Shown here piece after piece: positions 1 through 7,036 of a stretch of DNA of 13,040 nt. This DNA comes from an uncultured bacterium (lineage in GTDB: Bacteria; Desulfobacterota; Desulfobulbia; Desulfobulbales; Desulfobulbaceae). Made by a program: the position numbers and the translations under genes. The stretch lies in contig CAITZN010000185.1 in the NCBI GenBank assembly GCA_903896915.1, forward strand, positions 1 to 13,040, written 5' to 3'. Each line of letters opens with the position of its first letter. Within the stretch, counting starts at the first letter, position 1. The notes beneath the pieces were generated by a model. That model was not told the origin of the DNA and did no database searches. It was given only the letters and a program-made list of their open reading frames with translations.

Positions 1-1554
1 GCCCTGCTCCTTGAGGTGCATTATGGAAAGGATGACATCCTGGTCGCCTATGCCAACGAGATCTTTCTTGGCCAGGATGGCAGCCGGGCGGTGCACGGTT
101 TCGGTCTGGCCAGTCGTTTTTATTTCCGTCGCGATCTCGCTGATCTCACGGCTGATCAGATCGCCATGCTGGTTGGGATGATCAAAGCCCCCTCTGCCTA
201 CGATCCCCGTAAAAATCCCACAGACTGCCTGAAAAGAAGAGCTGTGGTGCTCACGGTCATGCGCGAACAGGGACTCCTTAACGAGCAACAGTTCCAGCTG
301 GCCTTGAACGAACCGCTCGACAAGGCCACCCAGATTATGAAGGGATTTAACCGGTTCCCGGCTTTTCTCGATCTGGTGCACCAGCAGCTGGCCAAGGAGT
401 ATCGGGAAGAAGACCTGAACGGTAACGGGCTGAAGATCCTGACCACCCTTGACCCACAGATTCAGTGGCAGGTGGAAAAACACCTAGACCAGACATTGAT
501 CGCCCTTGAACAGCGTACCGGACGGCAGCAGCTAGAAGGAGCGGTGGTCGTCACCAATCGGGAAAACGGTGAAATCCTGGCCTTAGCTGGTGGCCGTAAA
601 CCGCTTGCAGCTGGTTTCAACAGAGCGATTAACGCCAGGCGTCCCATCGGTTCGCTGATAAAACCGGCCGTGTACCTGACAGCACTCAATCAGGGGTATA
701 CGCTGGTAAGTCCGGTCCAGGATAAGGCAGTCACTCTGAAAGAACAGGGAGCCGAGACCTGGCGGCCGCAGAATTACGATCAGAAAGAACATGGCCAGGT
801 GCCGCTCTATCTGGCATTAGCCCATTCCTACAATCTGGCGACGATCAATCTCGGCCTGGAGCTTGGCGTTGATAAGGTTATCGCTACCGCCAAAAGCCTC
901 GGGTTGACCGGCGAGGTTGCCGCCTATCCCTCTTTCCTGCTGGGCACGGCTGAGATGACGCCTCTTGAAGTGAGCCAGATGTTCCAGACTCTGGCTTCGG
1001 GCGGTTTTTTTCAGCCGCAGCGCTGCATCAGCAGCGTTATGGGTGCTGACCGTACCTTGCTGAAACGTTACGGACTCTCAGTTGAGCAGCGCTTTCCCCC
1101 CGAGCAGATATTTATCCTGAACACCGCGTTGCAGCATGTGGTCAGCGAGGGAACCGCTCATGCTCTCTCCCGCTATATACCGGCATCACACACCCTTGCC
1201 GGCAAAACCGGCACTACCGACAATCTCCGGGACAGCTGGTTTGCCGGCTTTACCGGGGATCGACTGGCCGTGGTCTGGATCGGCCGGGATGACAACAAGC
1301 CCGCAGGAGTAACTGGCTCGACAGGCGCCCTGCCCGTCTGGGGCGAAATTATGCGGGCCCTGCATCCGCAACCGCTGGAGTTGACCGAGCCACCGGGCAT
1401 ACAATGGTCCAGAGATTTTTTAGGCAGCGAGTCTCTGCCTTTTATCGCCGGTACGGAACCGGTTTCAGATTCACTCCTGCCGGCAATCGATACGGATACC
1501 ATTAAGCAGGAAACTAAAGGATTTATTGACTCGATCCGCCGGTTGATGGAATGA
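1..1554 (+). CDS. mrcB: Bifunctional penicillin-binding protein 1b, 3' part (5' end outside window)
   Basis: Class A PBP that polymerises lipid II (GT51 glycosyltransferase) and cross-links stem peptides (transpeptidase) in the periplasm, anchored in the inner membrane. The frame is open from base 1, so the 517 residues here lack the cytoplasmic tail, membrane anchor and the start of GT51 with its first catalytic Glu. Residues 1-80 carry the end of GT51 (pattern KDDILxxYxNEIFLG, then the RRxxVLxxM region). The transpeptidase follows with all three motifs: SLIK with the nucleophile Ser at codon 218 (bases 652-654), SYN at codons 276-278 (826-834) and KTGT at codons 402-405 (1204-1215). Motif spacing and local sequence fit PBP1b better than PBP1a or PBP1c, from memory of the family. 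The GTG at base 16 lies inside the conserved domain and is not the start. The lipoprotein gene starts 28 bases after the stop, probably in the same operon. Confidence 0.95.
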   Translation, partial: ALLLEVHYGKDDILVAYANEIFLGQDGSRAVHGFGLASRFYFRRDLADLTADQIAMLVGMIKAPSAYDPRKNPTDCLKRRAVVLTVMREQGLLNEQQFQLALNEPLDKATQIMKGFNRFPAFLDLVHQQLAKEYREEDLNGNGLKILTTLDPQIQWQVEKHLDQTLIALEQRTGRQQLEGAVVVTNRENGEILALAGGRKPLAAGFNRAINARRPIGSLIKPAVYLTALNQGYTLVSPVQDKAVTLKEQGAETWRPQNYDQKEHGQVPLYLALAHSYNLATINLGLELGVDKVIATAKSLGLTGEVAAYPSFLLGTAEMTPLEVSQMFQTLASGGFFQPQRCISSVMGADRTLLKRYGLSVEQRFPPEQIFILNTALQHVVSEGTAHALSRYIPASHTLAGKTGTTDNLRDSWFAGFTGDRLAVVWIGRDDNKPAGVTGSTGALPVWGEIMRALHPQPLELTEPPGIQWSRDFLGSESLPFIAGTEPVSDSLLPAIDTDTIKQETKGFIDSIRRLME

Positions 1555-1582
1555 CCGCTCTCACAAAAGGGGACACCCTGCC

Positions 1583-2053
1583 ATGATCAATGAACTTTTA
1601 TCTCGTAAACAACGACAGCCCCCGTTCCTGCTGCTTCTGCTCCTGGTTTTGCTAGTCTTGCCGAGTTGTGCAGTCCAGCAACCTGCCCATCGTGGAAAAC
1701 CGGCACCGATTGAAGGTCCGAAAGCACCGGTGGTTGAAAGTCCGGAAGCATCGGTGCCGATCCAGCCATCACCATCTGTTCAGTCCGGACCTGCGCGCAG
1801 CCTCTATGCCAAAGCCAATGAGGCCCTGGCCTCAGGCAATCCCGGTCAGGCCGAAATGCTGCTCGAGCGAGCCCTGCGCATAGAACCGCGCAATGCCCTC
1901 TACTGGCATCTCCTGGCACAGAGCAAATACGCGCAGGGCGATTTCGGGCAAACAGTGCAGTTCTGTCGCAAATCAGAGAGTCTGGCTGGGAACAACAACA
2001 AACTGCGGCAAGACAACAGAAATCTTCTGCAACAAGCCTCCAGCAAACGGTGA
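1583..2053 (+). CDS. TPR-containing lipoprotein, candidate PBP1b activator (LpoP-like)
   Basis: A 156-residue predicted lipoprotein. It has a basic N-terminus, a Leu-rich hydrophobic stretch (residues 15-26) and a lipobox L-P-S-C with the lipidated Cys at 29. The residue after Cys is Ala, so outer-membrane sorting is expected. A Pro-rich linker (about 31-70) contains three octads of the form xExPxxxV or similar. The C-terminal part (about 71-135) reads as two TPR helix pairs (YAKANEALASGNPGQAEMLL and the YWHLLAQSKYAQGDF region). The start is supported by AAAGGGG nine bases upstream. It lies directly downstream of the PBP1b gene. Known: Pseudomonas-type LpoP is a TPR lipoprotein encoded next to PBP1b that stimulates it across the periplasm. 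Inferred: this is the functional equivalent here. A generic TPR lipoprotein remains possible. Confidence 0.8.
   Translation: MINELLSRKQRQPPFLLLLLLVLLVLPSCAVQQPAHRGKPAPIEGPKAPVVESPEASVPIQPSPSVQSGPARSLYAKANEALASGNPGQAEMLLERALRIEPRNALYWHLLAQSKYAQGDFGQTVQFCRKSESLAGNNNKLRQDNRNLLQQASSKR
1710..1780 (+). repeat. 24-bp tandem repeat coding a Pro-rich octad linker
   Basis: Two clearly similar 24-base units start at 1710 and 1734 (TTGAAGGTCCGAAAGCACC and TTGAAAGTCCGGAAGCATC and what follows). A third, diverged unit follows to about 1780. In protein they give IEGPKAPV, VESPEASV and PIQPSPSV (residues 43-66), with Pro at place 4 and Val at place 8 in each. This is the spacer between the lipid anchor and the TPR domain. 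Confidence 0.6.
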
Positions 2054-2078
2054 GTTCCTGGGGAGGCTGGAAAGTTCA

Positions 2079-2097
2079 GGCTCTGAGCCGTTTTTTT
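2079..2097 (+). terminator. Weak intrinsic terminator-like hairpin
   Basis: GGCT-CTG-AGCC forms a 4-bp GC-rich stem with a 3-base loop, followed at 2091-2097 by seven T. It lies 26 bases after the stop of the TPR lipoprotein gene, where the operon should end. The stem is short, so it may be only partly efficient. Confidence 0.4.
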
Positions 2098-2208
2098 AAA
2101 GATGACGATTTGATACGAATGCCAATCATCTATCTTCCTCGAGGACACCTGGCTTCGAAGGGGTACCTTTCACCATTTCACGACAGTCATCTGTTGTCCG
2201 CACTGCCA

Positions 2209-2261
2209 TTAAGATCTTAAAATTGATCACATATAACCACTGGTAGCATGTAACCAATTTT
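2209..2261 (+). promoter_or_regulatory. Candidate promoter with two overlapping dyads (operator-like)
   Basis: TTAAGATCTTAA at 2209-2220 is a perfect 12-bp palindrome. Overlapping its end, bases 2219-2261 form an interrupted palindrome centred on 2240. Its matched blocks are AAAATTG/CAATTTT (2219-2225/2255-2261), ACAT/ATGT (2229-2232/2248-2251) and ACCA/TGGT (2236-2239/2241-2244), all in exact register. A possible sigma-70 promoter overlaps: TTAAGA (2209-2214), 17-base spacer, TATAAC (2232-2237), a 4/6 and 5/6 match to consensus. A repressor or activator binding here could control the HAD/xfp operon. The promoter call is tentative; the symmetry itself is directly visible. Confidence 0.4.
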
Positions 2262-2365
2262 GTGCAGGTGCGTCAGGTGACCCCGCCTGTAATTTTCAGA
2301 AAAATATCCTTATATTTAAGAATGATGGGCAATGTATCGTTGGCAATCAAAATCGGCGCATAGAT

Positions 2366-2374
2366 TGCTATACT
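2366..2374 (+). promoter_or_regulatory. Possible extended -10 element
   Basis: TGCTATACT matches the extended -10 pattern TGnTATAAT with one change in the hexamer. No -35 lies at the usual distance (TTGGCA at 2340-2345 is 23 bases away). It is an alternative start point for the HAD/xfp transcript. Confidence 0.2.
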
Positions 2375-2429
2375 CAACAGTAGTAACTGTGGATTTGTTG
2401 CGCTTACACCATTGTCGCACCTGTACTTG

Positions 2430-2467
2430 CTCAGCATCTTGACAGACCACACCGTTTTGATGCTGAG
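2430..2467 (+). repeat. 9-bp perfect inverted repeat in the operon leader
   Basis: CTCAGCATC (2430-2438) and GATGCTGAG (2459-2467) are exact reverse complements separated by 20 bases. As RNA this could form a stem-loop in the 5' leader; as DNA, a spaced operator. TTGACA (2439-2444) lies in the spacer, but no matching -10 follows it. Confidence 0.5.
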
Positions 2468-2591
2468 AGCCCTTGCCTGATTAAATCGCATCATTTCAAG
2501 CATGATAGCTCTAAACGAAGGCTTGCAGGACCGCAAAGACCTCATAATGAATACACATCTTAGGCGGTACGATTGTGCTGCAGGGAATTCA

Positions 2592-3230
2592 ATGAAAAAA
2601 AACGATTCCGTTACCACCATATTTCTCGATATCGGCGGTGTTATGCTCAACGACGGGTGGGATCGACACGCCCGCAAACGGGCAGCGAAGACTTTCGATC
2701 TGGACTTGGAAGAGATGGAAAGTCGGCATCATCTGACCTTCGAAACGTATGAGGAGGGGAAGCTGACGATGAATGAATATCTGGATTTGGTGATCTTCTA
2801 TAAGGAGTGTTCCTTTACCAAGGCGCAATTCCGGCGCTTCATGTTCGCCCAATCGATATCCTATCCAAAAATGATTGAGATGATCCAATCGCTTAAGATC
2901 TGGTACGGTCTGAAAATCATCGTGGTCAGCAACGAGGCGCGTGAACTGAATGCATATCGAGTTCGTAAATTCAAACTGGGCAGCTTTGTGGATTCTTTCA
3001 TTTCCTCTTCCTTTGTCAACCTTCGCAAACCAGACGTGGACATCTATCGGCTCGCCCTCGATATCGCCCAGGTGCCGGCCCGACAGGTCGTTTATATCGA
3101 AAACACCCCTATGTTCATAAAAATCGCGTCAAGCTTGGGGATTCGCAGCATTCTTCACACGGATTACGCATCCACCTGTGCACAGCTGAATGTGTTCGGA
3201 TTGCAACATAACGAAAGGGCCACAGTATGA
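2592..3230 (+). CDS. HAD-superfamily hydrolase (YihX-like), possibly with altered active site
   Basis: A 212-residue cytosolic protein of the haloacid dehalogenase superfamily, probably subfamily IA. Motif I is FLDIGGV with the nucleophile Asp13; Gly stands where many HAD phosphatases have the second Asp, as also in E. coli YihX (DLGNV). Motif II is VVSN, motif III is LRKPD with its Lys. Motif IV reads VYIENTP where relatives have a DD pair (FIDDxxxN), so the Mg-binding acids are changed to Glu-Asn. I chose ATG 2592 because CAGGGA lies at a good distance. The frame is open upstream, and ATG 2502 or 2547 would add 30 or 15 residues, but these lack a good SD and are not needed for the fold. The stop overlaps the next start (ATGA 3227-3230), so translation is probably coupled. 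Its substrate is unknown; the position beside xfp suggests a link to sugar-phosphate metabolism. Confidence 0.85.
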   Translation: MKKNDSVTTIFLDIGGVMLNDGWDRHARKRAAKTFDLDLEEMESRHHLTFETYEEGKLTMNEYLDLVIFYKECSFTKAQFRRFMFAQSISYPKMIEMIQSLKIWYGLKIIVVSNEARELNAYRVRKFKLGSFVDSFISSSFVNLRKPDVDIYRLALDIAQVPARQVVYIENTPMFIKIASSLGIRSILHTDYASTCAQLNVFGLQHNERATV

Positions 3231-3634
3231 CTTCTCAATCCATCATCACCCAACAATGCAAAGACAATGCATGGCACAATCAGCCAAACAAAGAAATACA
3301 GGCACTATTTGCGGCCAATGGTCCTGACAAACGAAAAAATGGTGATCACGTTAGCCCTTTCCATAATTTCCTTGGTCAGTTCGATATCCTCATCATCTGG
3401 ATACTCATCGTTGCGGGTGTTCTATTAGCCCTGCTCGGTGGAAGCGTCGAAGTCATTGCCGTTGTCCTTTTCAATGCCATCGTCTTCTTCTTTCAGGATT
3501 TCAATTTCAGCATGGAGAAATCTCTGTACAGCACTCGCGAAGATGACCGCCCCACTCAACACGCTGCAACACGAAATCCCCTAAAAGGCTCAGGCAGTGA
3601 GCTACGCCTGATTGGACTACAACCTGCAGATTAA
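3227..3634 (+). CDS. Short membrane protein resembling a P-type cation ATPase N-terminal stub
   Basis: A 135-residue ORF starting in an ATGA overlap with the HAD gene. Residues 16-100 resemble the N-terminus of P2-type cation ATPases: a WH-containing cation-ATPase N region, an N-G-P-D-K segment like the usual G-P-N, the [13 protein letters not shown] segment, and two membrane helices (about 53-71 and 74-90) ending in [12 protein letters not shown] then MEKSL, where full ATPases have NAIIGFxQE and AEKAL. The rest (101-135) is polar and unrelated. The actuator TGES loop, the phosphorylation DKTGT motif, the ATP site and the later helices are absent, so it cannot pump ions by itself. It may be a decayed gene or a retained small membrane protein. 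The frame is intact, and it ends 10 bases before the xfp start, which lets it relay ribosomes to xfp. Confidence 0.65.
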   Translation: MTSQSIITQQCKDNAWHNQPNKEIQALFAANGPDKRKNGDHVSPFHNFLGQFDILIIWILIVAGVLLALLGGSVEVIAVVLFNAIVFFFQDFNFSMEKSLYSTREDDRPTQHAATRNPLKGSGSELRLIGLQPAD

Positions 3635-3644
3635 GAGAACGAAA

Positions 3645-6041
3645 ATGAATGCAACGACAACACCACTGACGCTGGATCTGCTTAACAAGATGGATGCCTA
3701 CTGGCGCGCCGCCAATTATTTGTCAATCGGCCAGATGTATCTATACGACAACCCGCTGTTGCGGGAACCACTCAAACCATGGCACATCAAGCCGACCTTG
3801 CTCGGGCACTGGGGCACCACCCCGGGACAGAATTTTATCTATGTACATCTGAACCGGGTCATCAAGGAATATGATCTGGAGATGATCTACATATCAGGGC
3901 CCGGCCATGGCGGCCCGGCGTTAGTCAGCAATACCTATCTCGAAGGCACCTACAGCGAGGTGTATCCGGCTATCACCCAGGATGAGGCCGGACTGAAGAA
4001 ACTGTTCACCCAGTTTTCTTTCCCCGGGGGAATTCCTAGCCATGTCTCGCCGGAGTGTCCGGGGTCGATCCACGAAGGGGGCGAGCTCGGGTATTCACTG
4101 AGCCATGCTTTTGGTGCTGTTTTCGACAATCCGCACCTGATAGTTGCCTGTGTCATCGGCGATGGTGAGGCGGAAACCGGGCCCCTGGCAACAGCCTGGC
4201 ACTCCAACAAATTCCTGAACCCTATTACCGATGGCGCCGTGCTGCCGATCCTGCATCTCAATGGTTATAAAATTGCCAACCCTGCTGTGCTGGCGCGCAT
4301 CAGCCATGAGGAGCTGGACCAACTGCTGCGCGGCTACGGTTGGACGCCCTATTTTGTCGAAGGTGATGATCCGGAAACCATGCATCAACTGATGGCCGCA
4401 ACCATGGATACCGTCATTACTGAAATCAAACAATTTCAAGGCTATGCACGGGGTACAAACGATGCTACTCGACCGTTCTGGCCGGTGATCGTGCTCAAAT
4501 CACCCAAAGGTTGGACCGGCCCGAAAGTCGTTGATGGCGTACAGGTAGAAGGAACCTTCCGGGCGCATCAGGTACCGCTCTTGATCGATGCCGAGCACCC
4601 CGAGCATCTAACACTCCTGGAAGATTGGATGAAAAGCTACCGTCCTGAGGAACTCTTCGATGAACGGGGCCGCCTCCTGACCGAACTCGCAGAACTCGCA
4701 CCAAAGGGCGACAGACGGATGGGCGCTAATCCGCATGCCAATGGCGGCATACTGCTGCGCGACCTGATCATGCCTGATTTTGAAAATTTTGCGGTTACTG
4801 TGCCCTCACCCGGAGCAGCCCAGGCTGCCGACACACATGTACTCGGAGAGTTTCTCCGTGAAGTGATCAGGATGAACAGCCAGCAGCGAAATTTTCGGAT
4901 TTTCGGCCCGGACGAGACTCTTTCCAACCGCTTAAACGCCGTCTTTGAGACCACCAACCGACAGTGGTTAGCAGGGACAGAAGCAAATGATGAGTTTCTG
5001 GCAAGCGACGGACGGGTCATAGAGATGCTCTCCGAGCATCAGTGTCAGGGTTGGCTCGAAGGCTATCTGCTCACGGGCCGACACGGATTGTTTAATAGCT
5101 ATGAAGCTTTTGTGCACATCATCGATTCAATGTTCAACCAGCACGCCAAGTGGCTGAAAGTCACGGCTGCATTGCCATGGCGGCGAAAAATCGCCTCGCT
5201 CAACTACCTGCTATCCTCCCATGTCTGGCAGCAGGCGCATAACGGTTTTACTCACCAAGATCCAGGTTTTATCGATCATGTAGTCAACAAAAAGGCAGAA
5301 GTGGTCCGCGTCTATCTGCCGCCAGACGCCAATTGCCTGCTGTCGGTCTGGGATCACTGCCTAAAAAGCCGCCATTATGTCAATGTGGTAATTGCAGGCA
5401 AGTATCAGGCCCCTCAATGGTTGTCTATGGACAATGCAATCAAGCATTGCCGCCAAGGTATCGGCATCTGGCATTGGGCCTGTAGCGATCAGGGCACAGA
5501 ACCGGATGTGGTGATGGCCTGCTGCGGCGACGTCCCTACCCTCGAGACCCTGGCAGCCGTCTCTATTTTTCGTGAGCATCTGCCCGAGTTGAAAATCCGG
5601 GTAGTCAATGTGGTTGACCTGATGAAACTGCAGCCACAAATCGAACATCCCCACGGTCTGAGCGACACTGACTTCGATGCGCTTTTCACCAAAAACAAAC
5701 CCATCGTCTTCGCCTTCCACGGCTATCCCTGGTTGGTACACCGCCTGACCTACCGCCGTACTAATCACGACAACATGCATGTTCGAGGATATAAGGAAGA
5801 AGGCACAATCACCACGACTTTCGACATGACGGTATTGAACGATCTAGACCGATTCCATCTGGTGCAGGATGTGATTCATCGCCTGCCGCAATTAGGCGCA
5901 AAAGGTGTTCAGCTTTCACGGATGGTTCAGGATAAGCTCATCGAACATAAACACTACATTGACACGCACGGCCAGGACATGCCGGAAATTCGGAACTGGA
6001 AGTGGGGCCTCGTCAATGGGGGCGAACAGATGGGCAATTGA
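3645..6041 (+). CDS. xfp: Xylulose-5-phosphate/fructose-6-phosphate phosphoketolase
   Basis: A cytosolic thiamine-diphosphate enzyme that cleaves xylulose-5-phosphate (and often fructose-6-phosphate) with phosphate to acetyl phosphate plus glyceraldehyde-3-phosphate or erythrose-4-phosphate. At 798 residues it is full length for the family (about 790-830). Visible signatures are GPGHGGP (residues 85-91), the [20 protein letters not shown] region, GDGEAETG for ThDP/Mg binding (172-179) followed by [10 protein letters not shown], and the [11 protein letters not shown] segment. The C-terminal RNWKW ending is also typical. ATG 3645 is preferred over TTG 3612 because AAGAGA lies upstream and the family N-terminus ([22 protein letters not shown]) follows soon after. 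It is the last gene of the HAD/ATPase-stub/xfp operon. No acetate kinase or phosphotransacetylase gene follows within the window, so the fate of acetyl phosphate is not shown here. Xylulose versus fructose preference cannot be read from sequence. Confidence 0.96.
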   Translation: MNATTTPLTLDLLNKMDAYWRAANYLSIGQMYLYDNPLLREPLKPWHIKPTLLGHWGTTPGQNFIYVHLNRVIKEYDLEMIYISGPGHGGPALVSNTYLEGTYSEVYPAITQDEAGLKKLFTQFSFPGGIPSHVSPECPGSIHEGGELGYSLSHAFGAVFDNPHLIVACVIGDGEAETGPLATAWHSNKFLNPITDGAVLPILHLNGYKIANPAVLARISHEELDQLLRGYGWTPYFVEGDDPETMHQLMAATMDTVITEIKQFQGYARGTNDATRPFWPVIVLKSPKGWTGPKVVDGVQVEGTFRAHQVPLLIDAEHPEHLTLLEDWMKSYRPEELFDERGRLLTELAELAPKGDRRMGANPHANGGILLRDLIMPDFENFAVTVPSPGAAQAADTHVLGEFLREVIRMNSQQRNFRIFGPDETLSNRLNAVFETTNRQWLAGTEANDEFLASDGRVIEMLSEHQCQGWLEGYLLTGRHGLFNSYEAFVHIIDSMFNQHAKWLKVTAALPWRRKIASLNYLLSSHVWQQAHNGFTHQDPGFIDHVVNKKAEVVRVYLPPDANCLLSVWDHCLKSRHYVNVVIAGKYQAPQWLSMDNAIKHCRQGIGIWHWACSDQGTEPDVVMACCGDVPTLETLAAVSIFREHLPELKIRVVNVVDLMKLQPQIEHPHGLSDTDFDALFTKNKPIVFAFHGYPWLVHRLTYRRTNHDNMHVRGYKEEGTITTTFDMTVLNDLDRFHLVQDVIHRLPQLGAKGVQLSRMVQDKLIEHKHYIDTHGQDMPEIRNWKWGLVNGGEQMGN

Positions 6042-6136
6042 TCGGGACTAAGCGTCTCGTCAAATTCCGTGTGTGAGCTCTTTTATCTACAAGAAATGGA
6101 AGCACTTAGTTTCAAAGGCCATACTTGGTCGTTTCC

Positions 6137-6157
6137 CCGTTCTACTAACTAGAACGG
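6137..6157 (+). promoter_or_regulatory. 8-bp perfect inverted repeat upstream of the small lipoprotein gene
   Basis: CCGTTCTA (6137-6144) and TAGAACGG (6150-6157) are exact reverse complements around CTAAC. It ends 16 bases before the SD at 6174. No T run follows, so it looks like an operator or 5' leader hairpin rather than a terminator. I see no clear terminator between the xfp stop (6041) and this site. Confidence 0.4.
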
Positions 6158-6185
6158 CAGATAGAGATGAACAAAGGAGAATGCA

Positions 6186-6350
6186 ATGAAAAGAATCATT
6201 ATGTTGGCAATCGCGTTGGTGACCATGCTTGTATCTCTGAGCGGATGTTATTGGGGATATCCTGAGGGTGGCGGGGGTAGGCATGACCGCGGTGACAGGG
6301 GTGATCGACAGGAACATCACCGGGACGACGGACAGTACGAACGAAGATAA
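6186..6350 (+). CDS. Small charged lipoprotein, 54 residues
   Basis: A short ORF with a very good SD (AAGGAG at 6174-6179, six bases before the ATG). The product begins MKRIIMLAIALVTMLVSLSG and then Cys21, a canonical lipoprotein signal with lipobox L-S-G-C. The mature part is only 34 residues: Gly-rich, then His/Asp/Arg/Gln-rich (HDRGDRGDRQEHHRDDGQ), with no recognised domain. After the Cys comes Tyr, so outer-membrane sorting is expected. It is probably an entericidin-sized envelope lipoprotein of unknown role. The His/Asp-rich tail might bind metal or a polyanion, but that is inference. It is the first of three small exported proteins. An overlapping + frame (6268-6462) has no SD and is rejected. 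Confidence 0.7.
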   Translation: MKRIIMLAIALVTMLVSLSGCYWGYPEGGGGRHDRGDRGDRQEHHRDDGQYERR

Positions 6351-6455
6351 GCCCCTGTATCCCGAAAGGGAGGTCCAATCTTACTGTGAGACCAAGGCCG
6401 CTCATAGAAGTGAAATTTATCGCATAATCAGGACGATCCTGCTGTGCGAAAACCG

Positions 6456-6474
6456 CGCTTAGCATATATAAGCG
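6456..6474 (+). promoter_or_regulatory. 6-bp inverted repeat upstream of the LTXXQ gene
   Basis: CGCTTA (6456-6461) and TAAGCG (6469-6474) flank GCATATA, giving an AT-rich dyad 31 bases before the ATG at 6506. It may be an operator or part of a promoter, as TATATA lies inside, but there is no good -35. Confidence 0.3.
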
Positions 6475-6505
6475 ATACTATCCATTTTTTGGCAGGAGAC
6501 AGATT

Positions 6506-6988
6506 ATGAAACCACAGGCTTCTCAAGTTGCTTTCACCGTTACACGTGTTGTTGTGATGATGGCATTTCTATCAACTATCTTTTTGGCCAGTGCAATGCC
6601 TTCTTATGCAGCCTCAGAAAAGAAAAAATCGCCGGTAATCGCTCGAACCTCAGCTGTCGAGCATGCAGAGGCCCGTATCAAAGAACTTCGAGCCGTGCTC
6701 AAAATCACCGATGTCCAGGGGAAATCATGGGACAATCTCACGCTGGCAATGCGGGAAGATGCGAAAGTAATGGACGTTCTTGTCAAAGACAGGGCTGAAA
6801 ACGAAAAAACCATGACCGCTGTCGAGCAAATGAAATTTCACAGTAAAATCACCGAAACCCGTTTAAATCAGATGAAAAGATTCATCCCGCTTTTCGAGGA
6901 GCTCTATGCCAGCATGTCGGATGAACAGAAAAAGAATGCTGATACAGTATTCAATAAAGGGATAATGAGGAACCACAAGAGGAAATAA
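6506..6988 (+). CDS. Spy/CpxP-like periplasmic LTXXQ protein
   Basis: A 160-residue exported protein. The signal peptide spans residues 1-35 or 36 (hydrophobic about 15-30, cleavage after PSYA). The mature part is all-helical and highly charged. It carries two degenerate LTXXQ-type motifs, ITDVQ (67-71) and MSDEQ (137-141), the second in the LYASMSDEQKK context typical of the family. Spy and CpxP form cradle-shaped dimers that protect unfolded periplasmic proteins; relatives also serve in metal sensing or resistance. The arrangement of helices between the motifs (RIKELRAVLKI, then MKRFIPLFEELY) fits. ATG 6506 has GGAG at 6494-6497. The neighbours are two other small exported proteins, which suggests an envelope-stress theme. 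No clear CpxR box (GTAAA-N5-GTAAA) is visible upstream. Family membership is fairly sure; the exact role is not. Confidence 0.75.
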   Translation: MKPQASQVAFTVTRVVVMMAFLSTIFLASAMPSYAASEKKKSPVIARTSAVEHAEARIKELRAVLKITDVQGKSWDNLTLAMREDAKVMDVLVKDRAENEKTMTAVEQMKFHSKITETRLNQMKRFIPLFEELYASMSDEQKKNADTVFNKGIMRNHKRK

Positions 6989-7009
6989 TTGATACTATTC
7001 TAGTATTAA
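6989..7009 (+). promoter_or_regulatory. Inverted repeat between the LTXXQ gene and the next small gene
   Basis: ATACTA (6992-6997) and TAGTAT (7001-7006) are exact reverse complements around TTC. With one mismatched pair, TT/AA outside extends the dyad to 6989-7009. GATACTAT at 6991-6998 also occurs at 6474-6481, upstream of the preceding gene. This may be an operator or a weak hairpin right after the stop codon. Confidence 0.3.
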
Positions 7010-7036
7010 TGATTGAAGCCAAACAGGCAATGAGAA

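Larger units (their letters stand above)
2054..2591. other. Long non-coding region upstream of the HAD/xfp operon
   Basis: No convincing coding region in these 538 bases. An open frame on the - strand across 2273-2677 has low-complexity composition and no recognisable domain or SD. The stretch holds the terminator-like hairpin (2079-2097), a 10-bp palindrome TCCTCGAGGA (2136-2145), a 12-bp palindrome (2209-2220), a 43-bp interrupted palindrome (2219-2261), an extended -10-like TGCTATACT (2366-2374) and a 9-bp inverted repeat (2430-2467). This density of symmetry suggests regulatory DNA or a structured leader for the downstream operon. Confidence 0.55.

Noticed and set aside
2412..2431. Sigma-54-like promoter (GCAC ... 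TTGC)
   Set aside because: Spacing between GCAC and TTGC is six instead of five bases and the upstream TGG is missing.
2439..2467. TTGACA as a -35 box
   Set aside because: A perfect hexamer, but the -10 position reads GCTGAG or similar; no usable -10 at 16-18 bases.
2273..2677. 134-residue open frame on the - strand upstream of and overlapping the HAD gene
   Set aside because: No SD, no recognisable domain, overlaps the well-supported HAD start, and covers the regulatory dyads' flank; likely chance.
6268..6462. 64-residue + frame overlapping the small lipoprotein gene
   Set aside because: Out of frame with a better-supported gene, no SD, no domain or signal peptide.
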